The position numbers were made by a program, and so were the translations under genes. 64,000 nucleotides of DNA, from positions 50,747 through 114,746 of the forward strand of contig CAMAQV010000004.1 of the NCBI GenBank assembly GCA_945860595.1, read 5' to 3'. Each line of letters starts with the position of its first letter. Position 1 is the stretch's first letter. Of the stretch, positions 36,356 through 43,385 are shown piece after piece. The notes under the pieces were generated by a model, which was given only the letters and a program-made list of their open reading frames with translations, had not been told where the DNA came from and did not search any database. Source of the DNA: Comamonas sp. lk. GTDB taxonomy: Bacteria; Pseudomonadota; Gammaproteobacteria; Burkholderiales; Burkholderiaceae_C.

Positions 36356-38442
36356 GAGCGGCTGCCTTTCGCGGCTTCGCCGTATTCCACGATCTTGATG
36401 CCGCTGCGCCCGCTCGCTGCCACGCTGCGCGCCGCCGGGGTGGCCCGGTCATCGAATTCCATAATTTTCATGGCGGGCGTAGCGACTGGTGCCGGTGGCG
36501 GATCGTGGCGCGCAGAGGCTGATGCGCCCGGTGCAACCCGCCCGCTGGCAACACCGCCGGTGTTGAATTCCATGATCTTGATCTTCGGACGCGCGCTGGA
36601 GGGCGATGCGGCCGGGGCCAACGGTTCGGCGTCCTGCGATGCACTGGCGCCGCGCAAGGCTTCCAGGCTGGGCGCGTCCGCGTGGGCTGGCTTGGTGTGA
36701 AAGCCGGGATACGGGCTGCTGCGCCGTTTCCAGTTGTCGGCATCACCGGGTTGGGGTGTGCTGGCGTCGCCGCCGAATTCCACAATTTTCATAGGCTCCT
36801 CCTCAAAATCGGGGGCGGACTCAACCGGGTGCACCTGGCCAGCCCGGATCTGGCCGAACATGGCCTCCAGGATCGGGGTGGGGTGGATGTCCGGCCCGCT
36901 GATCTCATCAAAAATGCTGCCGTTGCGAAACACCAGCACGCGCGAGCAAAAACCCACAAATTCTTCGATTTCACTGGACAGGTAAATCACCGATTTGCCC
37001 TGCGCAGCAAACTCCCGCAAATGCCGGTACAGCTCGGCCTTGGCACCGACGTCTATGCCGCGCGCAGGGTCGTTCAAAACTAAGATGTCGGGATTCAGGG
37101 CGAAAGCCCGACCGATCAGCACCTTTTGCTGGTTACCGCCGCTGAGCGAGGTAATTTTGTTGCTGCGTTCGCCCATGCGAATCGCCAGGCGCTCGACCTC
37201 CCAGTCAAAAATTCCCTCTAGACCCGACCAAGCGATCAGTCCCAGCCAGCCGCCGCGCGTCTTGCGCCGGTACAGCGGCATCAGCAGATTTTCGTAAATG
37301 CTCAGGTTGGCAAAAATACCTTCGCGTTTGCGGTCGCCCGAGACATAGCAAACGCCCTGGCTGACCGCCGAGTGCAAACCCTCGATAGCCACATACGCGC
37401 CCTGCCTGTCGCGTACTTGCGGCGCGCTTCCCATGGCCGGATCAACGCCGGCCAGCATGCGCACAAACTCGCTTTGCCCCTGGCCGTCCAGACCGGCAAC
37501 GCCCAGGATTTCGCCCTGACGCAAACGGCAGCGTACCGGGCGGGCGTTGGGCCAGACCTGCATAGCGTCCACCCGCAGCACCGCAGCACCCAGGCGCTGG
37601 GTCGCGCGTGCGGCCTGGGCCTCGTCGGTGCTTTGGGCTTTGCCCGTCATCAGGCGCAAGAGGTTTTTTTCTGTGATTTCGGCTTTTTCTAACACCCCGA
37701 CATCCACCCCGTCGCGCAGCACAGTGGCGCGGTCACAGACCCGGATAAGTTCCGCAATCCGGTGGGTCACGATGATGACGGCGCAACCGCCATCACGCAG
37801 GGCACGCATCTTGGCGAACAGGCGCTCGGTGGAGTCCAGGTCCAGCGCGGCGGACGACTCGTCCAGGATCAACACCCGCGGCTGGCACAGCAGAGCACGG
37901 CCGATGGTGATCCACTGTTTGATATTCAAAGGCAGACTGCCAACCGGCGTCTGCGGGTCGATGGGCATTCCGGCGAGCTCACGCATCAGGGTGGCTGCCG
38001 TGTCATGTTTTTGCTGCGAACTCAGGGCGCGCGACCACAGGGTGTCGGCCCCCACATACAGGTTCTCGGTTACCGAGCACTCATCGGCCACCAGAACTTC
38101 TTGAAAAACGGTTGCAATGCCTGCGGCACGCGCCTCATGGGGTGCTGCCGGGCTCAAACCCAAAACGGACACCTGGCCGGAATCGGCCGGAACCACGCCA
38201 GAGATCACCTTGGCCAAGGTGCTTTTCCCGCAGCCGTTGCCGCCCACGATCGCGTGGATCTCGCCCAGACGCGCGTGGAAGTTGACGCCACGCAAGGCTT
38301 GTGTCGATCCAAACGCCTTGCGCACCCCAACGATAGCAATGCCCTGTCCGGCCACCGGCGCAGACACCGCATCGTGGAGGCTGGTTGATTCGGATAAGGA
38401 GGAGCCGCTCAAGAAAAATCCAGAAAAAGAAAAATCATTCAA
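36352..38442 (-). CDS. Sugar-type ABC transporter double ATPase with repeat-bearing C-terminal tail
   Basis: 696 residues, about 190 more than RbsA/MglA. NBD1: Walker A GGNGCGKST at 67-75, Walker B VLILDESSAALD. NBD2: degenerate Walker A (GVAGLDGQGQSEFVR, as usual in this family), signature LSGGNQQKVLIGRA at 433-446, and Walker B VLNDPARGIDVG where the usual Asp-Glu pair is Asn457-Asp458. From about 550 a low-complexity tail carries four copies of an [MI]KI[VM]E[FY] hexapeptide (551, 621, 658, 682). The in-frame start at 38442 is TTG; GTG codons at residues 26 or 30 are alternatives since no clear ribosome site is seen. Function: energises the two-permease importer. Confidence 0.9.
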   Translation of the reverse strand: MNDFSFSGFFLSGSSLSESTSLHDAVSAPVAGQGIAIVGVRKAFGSTQALRGVNFHARLGEIHAIVGGNGCGKSTLAKVISGVVPADSGQVSVLGLSPAAPHEARAAGIATVFQEVLVADECSVTENLYVGADTLWSRALSSQQKHDTAATLMRELAGMPIDPQTPVGSLPLNIKQWITIGRALLCQPRVLILDESSAALDLDSTERLFAKMRALRDGGCAVIIVTHRIAELIRVCDRATVLRDGVDVGVLEKAEITEKNLLRLMTGKAQSTDEAQAARATQRLGAAVLRVDAMQVWPNARPVRCRLRQGEILGVAGLDGQGQSEFVRMLAGVDPAMGSAPQVRDRQGAYVAIEGLHSAVSQGVCYVSGDRKREGIFANLSIYENLLMPLYRRKTRGGWLGLIAWSGLEGIFDWEVERLAIRMGERSNKITSLSGGNQQKVLIGRAFALNPDILVLNDPARGIDVGAKAELYRHLREFAAQGKSVIYLSSEIEEFVGFCSRVLVFRNGSIFDEISGPDIHPTPILEAMFGQIRAGQVHPVESAPDFEEEPMKIVEFGGDASTPQPGDADNWKRRSSPYPGFHTKPAHADAPSLEALRGASASQDAEPLAPAASPSSARPKIKIMEFNTGGVASGRVAPGASASARHDPPPAPVATPAMKIMEFDDRATPAARSVAASGRSGIKIVEYGEAAKGSRS

Positions 38443-38449
38443 CCCAGCG

Positions 38450-38487
38450 GCACACCGCCCGGCCCCATGGGACCCGCGGCGGTGTGC
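38450..38487 (-). terminator. Strong intercistronic hairpin between binding-protein and ATPase genes
   Basis: Perfect 10-bp inverted repeat GCACACCGCC / GGCGGTGTGC with an 18-base loop, in the 88-base gap after the binding-protein stop. On the transcribed strand a T-rich stretch begins about 15 bases beyond the stem, inside the start of the ATPase gene, so it is not a canonical intrinsic terminator. It may stabilise the binding-protein message or attenuate expression of the rest of the operon. Confidence 0.55.
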
Positions 38488-38530
38488 AGTTGCATGTGCC
38501 CGGCCGTTTAGGACGACCCGGCGTTCATCG

Positions 38531-39709
38531 TTAGCGCTTGAACTTGGTCGGATCAGCCGGACGCAAGAAGAACTTGTCCAGGTAGGCGGCGCTGCTGCCC
38601 CAACGGTCAGGACCGACGTTGACCCACTTGTCAGAGTCTTCGCTGCAGTCTTCCGGGATCACTTTCTTCACATCGTCGTAGCTGAAGCTGATAGCGTCGA
38701 CCAGAACCGATTGCATCTTGGGACCCTGGCCCTGCAAGGTGCGCATCATGATGTTCCAGGTCAGCTCAATGTCGTCGCCGGGAGGCCAGACTTGGATCGC
38801 TGCGCTGATGAACTTGGGGTTTTTGCGCCAGTAGCACAAAGCACCGACTTCTCCGCCAATGGCGATGGGAACCATTTTGCGGCCCGATTGCTTCATGGCC
38901 CGCAGAACACCCAATTCAGCTGCCGACTGCACCACAATGCCATCGAGCTGGCCGGGGTTGGTCGAGAGCCACTTCTGGACTTCAGCCTGCGCAACCTGGT
39001 CGGTCCACATGCCCGCCACATCACCGACGATCTTCACATCGGGGAATGTGGCCAGACCGGACTTGATGCCGCGGTCTTGCGAGTCCGAACCGGAGGTGCC
39101 GGGAATGCCCTGAACGACCAGAACGTTGCCCTTTTTACCGATTTCGTTACCCAGCCAAAGGCCCAGGTCCTTGCCGGCAACCTGGTAGTTGACCGACGAG
39201 TTCACCGCGTAGGGCGAGGTCAGGTAGCCCGTGAACGAGAAGGTGGGCACGCCTTTGTCATAGGCATATTTCACGGTCTGGTTCAGCGCGGTCGGGTTCG
39301 AGCAGCACACGATGATTGCGTCTACGCCCTGGTCCACCAACTGGCGCATCTGCTGGATTTGCGTAGCGTCTTTCAGGTTGGACTGGGTGATGATGACTTC
39401 TTTGATCAGACCGAGCTTTTTCCACTTGGGGATGATGTCGTTTTGCAGACGGTCCATCGCTGCCGCACGCCAGGTGTTGCCGGCATAGGAGCTGGCGTAG
39501 CCAATGGTCCAGGGCGGGCCTTTTTTGGGCTTCCAGTCGCGGTAGGCGCTGGCGCCCACGGGTTGCGCTGGATCCAGCACTTCCGGGGCGTACAGCCGTT
39601 TGGCTACATCGGGTGCAATTTCGTCCAATCCGGCCGCGCGCGCTGGGCCCGATGCCAGAAGAACGGACGTGACGCATAGCGCCATGATTCGCTTTATGCC
39701 AAGTTTCAT
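38531..39709 (-). CDS. ABC transporter substrate-binding protein, ribose/sugar type
   Basis: 392-residue periplasmic binding protein (peripla_BP_4 type). Signal peptide MALCVTSVLLASGPARA, cut around residue 25. Fold landmarks: WTIGYASSYAGNTWRAAAMD, MRQLVDQGVDAIIVCCSNPT, PGTSGSDSQDRGIKSGLA, GIVVQSAAELGVLRAM. Longer than RbsB (about 290) because of an N-terminal extension before the first beta strand and a C-terminal segment (EDCSEDSDKWVNVGPDRW). First gene of the locus and set off from the ATPase gene by a hairpin. The ligand is likely a sugar or polyol-like molecule but cannot be named. Confidence 0.93.
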   Translation of the reverse strand: MKLGIKRIMALCVTSVLLASGPARAAGLDEIAPDVAKRLYAPEVLDPAQPVGASAYRDWKPKKGPPWTIGYASSYAGNTWRAAAMDRLQNDIIPKWKKLGLIKEVIITQSNLKDATQIQQMRQLVDQGVDAIIVCCSNPTALNQTVKYAYDKGVPTFSFTGYLTSPYAVNSSVNYQVAGKDLGLWLGNEIGKKGNVLVVQGIPGTSGSDSQDRGIKSGLATFPDVKIVGDVAGMWTDQVAQAEVQKWLSTNPGQLDGIVVQSAAELGVLRAMKQSGRKMVPIAIGGEVGALCYWRKNPKFISAAIQVWPPGDDIELTWNIMMRTLQGQGPKMQSVLVDAISFSYDDVKKVIPEDCSEDSDKWVNVGPDRWGSSAAYLDKFFLRPADPTKFKR

Positions 39710-39754
39710 AGTAGTTCCTCGTCGTTATCCCGCGGTAATCGCGGCAAAGTCTGT

Positions 39755-39776
39755 GGTGATAGCGGCTGCTATCACC
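39755..39776. promoter_or_regulatory. Perfect 9-bp inverted repeat, candidate operator or leader hairpin
   Basis: GGTGATAGC and GCTATCACC separated by four bases, 46 bases upstream of the binding-protein start codon. The symmetry suits a dimeric regulator such as the divergent LacI-type protein; as RNA it would form a stable 5' leader hairpin. Confidence 0.55.
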
Positions 39777-39793
39777 GGCAAACTTTAAGTCCT

Positions 39794-39828
39794 ATTTGCG
39801 TTAAATTTCACGCAAATATTACGCAAAG
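39794..39828. promoter_or_regulatory. Inverted and direct ACGCAAA half-sites, candidate LacI-family operator
   Basis: ATTTGCGT (39794-39801) faces ACGCAAAT (39810-39817) across eight bases, and a third copy ACGCAAAG follows at 39821-39828. ACGCAAA is the half-site type used by some LacI-family proteins (for example PurR). It lies in the AT-rich core of the divergent region, a natural place for repression of the operon. Confidence 0.55.
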
Positions 39829-39997
39829 CATAAGGGTAATCCCCTAATGATTTGAAATTCTTAAAAAATATGGTTTAGAAAAGGGTGGAAAAGCCATTCC
39901 CGCGCGCCGAAAACGGTTATTCCTCGGTATATTTCACGCTGTTTGCTTTTCTATTGCGGAAAAGTTGCACAAATAATTCCACGCTTTGCATATGATT

Positions 39998-40020
39998 GCA
40001 CGCCTTGATGACGCGTGCAG
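39998..40020. promoter_or_regulatory. TGCACGC inverted repeat upstream of the lacI-type gene
   Basis: TGCACGC (39998-40004) and GCGTGCA (40014-40020) are separated by nine bases and end 20 bases before the regulator start codon. Possible autoregulatory site; the half-site differs from the ACGCAAA elements, so binding by the same protein is uncertain. Confidence 0.4.
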
Positions 40021-40040
40021 GAAGGGACCAGAAAGACGCT

Positions 40041-41075
40041 ATGGCGAACGGGAAAAAAGAAGTCCGCTTGCAGGACATTGCGACCCAGCTCCACATGTCG
40101 GTTTCGACCATATCACGGGCACTGGCGGGCCATACGGCCATCAGCGAGGGGACCCGTCTCAGCGTACAACAGGCCGCCGCGGCCATGGGCTACAGCGGCT
40201 CCAACCAGGGCCCGCGCAAGCGGCGCCCCAGTACCCGCACCATCGGTGTGCTGGTGAGCGTGTACGAATTCCACAACCGTTTTGTCACGCTTTTGCTCGA
40301 AAACATACACCGCGACCTGCTGGACTACGGCTACCACGTGATGGTGTTTCTGGACCCTATCAATTCGCCCAATGACATCACCCACTTGTCTAATTTCCGC
40401 CCTGTGATGGACGATTACCTGGAGGGAATGATCCTGATGTCCGTGACCACCGACTCGATCCTGGTGGGTGAATTGCAGCGTCTGGGGATGCCGGTGGTGC
40501 TGGCCATGCGGTCCGTGGACAACCCGACCGTGGATGTGATTGAGGCAGACAACATACGCGGGGGTGCCGAAGTGATGAGCCATTTCTACGACCTGGGCCA
40601 CCGCCGCATCGGCCTGGTCATGGGCACGCAAAAGGCCTCCACCAGCCGCGACCGCGCGCGCGGAGCATTGGAATTTTTGCGGGACAAGGGCATTCCGCCC
40701 GAGGACACCCCGGTCATCTGGGACGCCTTCACCTTTGAGACGGGCTACTCGGGGGCCACCCAGCTGTTGGACGCCAGCCCGCGCGTCACAGCCATCATGG
40801 CCGGCGCCGACTCCATCGCCATGGGCGTCCTGGAGGCCGCCCGCTGCAAAGGTTTTTCCGTGCCCGCCGACGTATCGGTGGCGGGCTTTGACGATGTGCC
40901 GCTTTCGGGAACCAACATCATCGGCCTGACGACCGTGCAAAATCGCGCTGCCGAAATGTCACGCGCGACCTGCCGCCGTCTGGTGGACCGCCTGCGTTAT
41001 GGCTCCCTGAACCCGCCCAGCCGCGACATCATGCCGATCCAATTGATGCGCCGCGACACCAGCGGGCCCGCCTGA
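40041..41075 (+). CDS. LacI-family transcriptional regulator
   Basis: 344 residues: N-terminal helix-turn-helix (VRLQDIATQLHMSVSTISRA, hinge helix region AISEGTRLSVQQAAAAMGY) and a periplasmic-binding-protein-like sensor domain (TIGVLVSVYEFHNRFVT, GHRRIGLVMGTQ, VSVAGFDDVPLSG). Start ATG at 40041 gives the usual short run-in to the HTH; upstream in-frame starts at 39996 (TTG) and 40008 (ATG) would overlap the palindrome. Divergent from the ABC locus and 26 bases before the aldehyde dehydrogenase, so it probably controls both. The inducer is likely the imported substrate or a derivative. Confidence 0.94.
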   Translation: MANGKKEVRLQDIATQLHMSVSTISRALAGHTAISEGTRLSVQQAAAAMGYSGSNQGPRKRRPSTRTIGVLVSVYEFHNRFVTLLLENIHRDLLDYGYHVMVFLDPINSPNDITHLSNFRPVMDDYLEGMILMSVTTDSILVGELQRLGMPVVLAMRSVDNPTVDVIEADNIRGGAEVMSHFYDLGHRRIGLVMGTQKASTSRDRARGALEFLRDKGIPPEDTPVIWDAFTFETGYSGATQLLDASPRVTAIMAGADSIAMGVLEAARCKGFSVPADVSVAGFDDVPLSGTNIIGLTTVQNRAAEMSRATCRRLVDRLRYGSLNPPSRDIMPIQLMRRDTSGPA

Positions 41076-41101
41076 TTTCTACAACCACAAGACCACCGAG
41101 A

Positions 41102-42580
41102 ATGAACCACGCAACATCCCCCCTGGCGCAACTGCAAGATCCCACACTGCTCAAACACCATGGCTTGATTGACGGCCAATGGGTCAGTGGCAACACCACC
41201 TTCCGGGTCGACGACCCGGCCACCGGCGCTGAGCTGGCCCAGGTGGCCAACCTGGGCGCTGCGCAGGCCGAGCAGGCGATTGCCGCCGCCAACGCCGCCT
41301 GGCCCGCCTGGCGCGCCAAAACCGGCAAAGAGCGCGCCAACATTCTGCGCAAATGGTTCGACCTGATCATGGCCAACCAGGACGATTTGGGCCGCATCAT
41401 GACCGCCGAACAGGGCAAGCCGTTTCCTGAAGCCAAGGGCGAAGTAGCCTATGCCGCCAGCTTTGTCGAGTGGTTTGCTGAAGAAGCCAAGCGCGTTAAC
41501 GGCGAGACCCTACCCCAGTTTGACAACAGCCGCCGCCTGCTGGTGCTCAAGCAGCCGGTCGGTGTGTGTGCCGCCATCACGCCGTGGAACTTCCCCATCG
41601 CCATGATCACCCGCAAGGTCGCCCCTGCACTGGCTGCGGGCTGCACCGTGATCATCAAGCCGGCGGAATTGACGCCGCTGACCGCTTTGGCTGCCGCCGA
41701 ACTGGCAGTGCGTGCGGGCATCCCTGCGGGCGTGTTGAACATGCTCAGCGCCGACGCCGACAACAGCATCGCCATCGGCAAAGTACTCTGCGCCAGCGAT
41801 GTGGTGCGGCATTTGAGTTTTACGGGCTCCACCGAGGTCGGCCGCATCCTGATGCAGCAGTGCGCGCCAACGGTGAAAAAACTGTCGCTGGAGCTGGGCG
41901 GTAATGCGCCCTTTATCGTGTTCGACGATGCGCACCTGGACAGCGCGGTGGACGGCGCCATGGCCAGCAAATACCGCAACGCCGGCCAGACCTGTGTCTG
42001 CGCGAACCGCATTTATGTGCAGGACGGTGTGTACGACGCTTTTGTGGAGAAGTTTTCGGCCAAGGTGCGCGCACTCAAAGTGGGCAACGGCTTTGACGCA
42101 GGCGTGGCACAAGGCCCGCTGATTGAAGAGGCCGCGCTGCAAAAAGTGGAACGCCACGTGGCCGATGCAGTGGCCAAGGGCGGCACGCTGATTACGGGCG
42201 GCAAGCGGCTACGAGGGCAGTTTTTTGAACCCACTGTATTGGCCAATGCCAGCGCCGACATGCTGTGCGCGCGCGAGGAAACCTTCGGCCCGCTGGCGCC
42301 GATTTTCCGTTTCCACACGGAAAAAGAAGCGGTGGACGCGGCCAACAACACCGAATTCGGGCTGGCCAGCTACTTCTACACCCGGGACATCGGACGCATC
42401 TTCCGCGTGGGCGAGGCACTTGAGTACGGCATGGTGGGCGTCAACGCCGGAGTCATCGCCACCGAGCACGTGCCCTTCGGCGGTGTCAAGCAATCCGGCC
42501 TGGGGCGCGAGGGTTCGCACCACAGCATGGACGACTACGTGGAAATCAAGTACCTCTGCCTGGGCGACATCCAGGTTTGA
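41102..42580 (+). CDS. gabD: NAD(P)-dependent succinate-semialdehyde dehydrogenase-type aldehyde dehydrogenase
   Basis: 492-residue aldehyde dehydrogenase of the GabD group, oxidising succinate semialdehyde or a related semialdehyde to the acid. Cofactor motif TPWNFPIAMITRK, FTGSTEVGRILM, catalytic Glu in LELGGNAPFIVFDDA and nucleophile Cys in NAGQTCVCANRIYVQ; C-terminal FGGVKQSGLGREGSHHSMDD is typical of the SSADH class. Encoded right behind the LacI-type regulator. Together with the lactonase-like and alpha/beta hydrolases it suggests degradation to a semialdehyde; its exact substrate may differ from succinate semialdehyde. Confidence 0.92.
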   Translation: MNHATSPLAQLQDPTLLKHHGLIDGQWVSGNTTFRVDDPATGAELAQVANLGAAQAEQAIAAANAAWPAWRAKTGKERANILRKWFDLIMANQDDLGRIMTAEQGKPFPEAKGEVAYAASFVEWFAEEAKRVNGETLPQFDNSRRLLVLKQPVGVCAAITPWNFPIAMITRKVAPALAAGCTVIIKPAELTPLTALAAAELAVRAGIPAGVLNMLSADADNSIAIGKVLCASDVVRHLSFTGSTEVGRILMQQCAPTVKKLSLELGGNAPFIVFDDAHLDSAVDGAMASKYRNAGQTCVCANRIYVQDGVYDAFVEKFSAKVRALKVGNGFDAGVAQGPLIEEAALQKVERHVADAVAKGGTLITGGKRLRGQFFEPTVLANASADMLCAREETFGPLAPIFRFHTEKEAVDAANNTEFGLASYFYTRDIGRIFRVGEALEYGMVGVNAGVIATEHVPFGGVKQSGLGREGSHHSMDDYVEIKYLCLGDIQV

Positions 42581-42590
42581 TCCAAGCGCC

Positions 42591-42615
42591 GGGGCTGGCA
42601 CGCAGCGCCGGCCCC
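42591..42615 (+). terminator. GC-rich hairpin after the aldehyde dehydrogenase gene
   Basis: GGGGC-t-GGC pairs with GCC-g-GCCCC around a seven-base loop, ten bases after the gabD stop. No U tract follows (CCCC-rich instead), so intrinsic termination is doubtful; it may act as a 3' end stabiliser. Confidence 0.4.
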
Positions 42616-42660
42616 TCCCCCGCCTGTGGGCGGCATGTCGCAAATCCTTGGTAACTTAAA

Positions 42661-43243
42661 TTCATCGATTTTTGCGAAGGCTTGTCCCACATCGAAAAAC
42701 CCACCCACACCCAGGTCATCGGCATCACCAGCGGCAAACCCGGCGTTGGAAAAAAACGGTGTCAGTCAACCTGGCAGTGGCACTGCCTGACATGGGCTAG
42801 TCGGTGATGATTCTGGATGCCAACACCAGCGCAGCCAATGCCCAAACCACTTTGGGCTCGATGTGTCCATTCAAACCGACGCTTACACGATGATCAAAAC
42901 CCTGTGCAGCGACTACCAGCTCGATGAGATTTACCTGATCATCAACGGCGCACATTCGAACGAGGAAGGCCAAAAAGTGTTTGACCACCTCAACCTCATT
43001 TCAACCAAATTCCTGCAGCGCTCGCTGCACTACATGGGCTGCCTGAAGCAGGACGAGTTGATCCGCGAGGCCAGCGTGCACCACCAGGCCATCACCGAGC
43101 ACGCGCCGACCAGCACGGGCGCACGGGACATCCGCCACCTGGCGCACACCACCAGCACGATTGCCCTGGAGAATTACCTGGAAGGCGGCATTGCCCACTT
43201 TATGCAAAAGCTGTTTCACCTGAACAGCCGCGGGCCGAAGTAA
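42661..43243 (+). pseudogene. Broken FlhG/MinD-like P-loop ATPase gene
   Basis: Decayed remnant of a ParA/MinD-superfamily ATPase closest to FlhG (flagellar number regulator). Frame 1 reads HIEKPTHTQVIGITSGKPGVGKK, where the deviant Walker A GKGGVGKT is disrupted by a frameshift; in the next frame VSVNLAVALPDMG is followed by an in-frame TAG at 42798 and then SVMILDANTSAANAQTTLGS. About 80-90 codons are then missing, and the C-terminal part resumes at 42863 as IQTDAYTMIKTLCSDYQLDE and runs to 43243 with AITEHAPTSTGARDIRHLA. The last segment alone is an open frame but lacks the nucleotide-binding half. No flagellar gene lies nearby, so this is a relic. Confidence 0.82.
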
Positions 43244-43267
43244 TACGCAGCAAAGCCTGGCTTGCGA

Positions 43268-43385
43268 GGGTATTGCAGCTGTGTGAAGCGGGGGACACTC
43301 GCCGCCGACCTCTGGCTCAAGAGGCATAAGCTGCCCTCCAGACCTGGGTTCGACGGCCGTTAAACCTATTGCGTTGGGTTTACCT
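43268..43385 (+). promoter_or_regulatory. Possible structured 5' leader of kup
   Basis: The 140 bases before kup hold nested complementarity: GCCG-C-CGA-CC (43304 region) pairs with GG-T-TCG-A-CGGC (43348 region), enclosing a CCTCT/AGAGG hairpin. GTTAAACCTATTGCGTTGGGTTTACCTATG follows, where AAACC and GGTTT can also pair close to the start codon. This could be a potassium- or stress-responsive leader, but the pairing was judged by eye and may be fortuitous. I see no match to a named riboswitch. Confidence 0.35.

Larger units (their letters stand above)
39710..40040. promoter_or_regulatory. Divergent regulatory region of the rhodopsin/ABC locus
   Basis: 331 bases between the binding-protein gene and the lacI-type gene, distinctly AT-rich in the middle (about 39785-39960). 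It must contain both promoters. Three palindromic elements listed separately lie here (39755-39776, 39794-39828, 39998-40020), plus a short CCGCG/CGCGG hairpin at 39730-39744. I could not assign a convincing -35/-10 pair with standard spacing for either direction. Confidence 0.7.
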
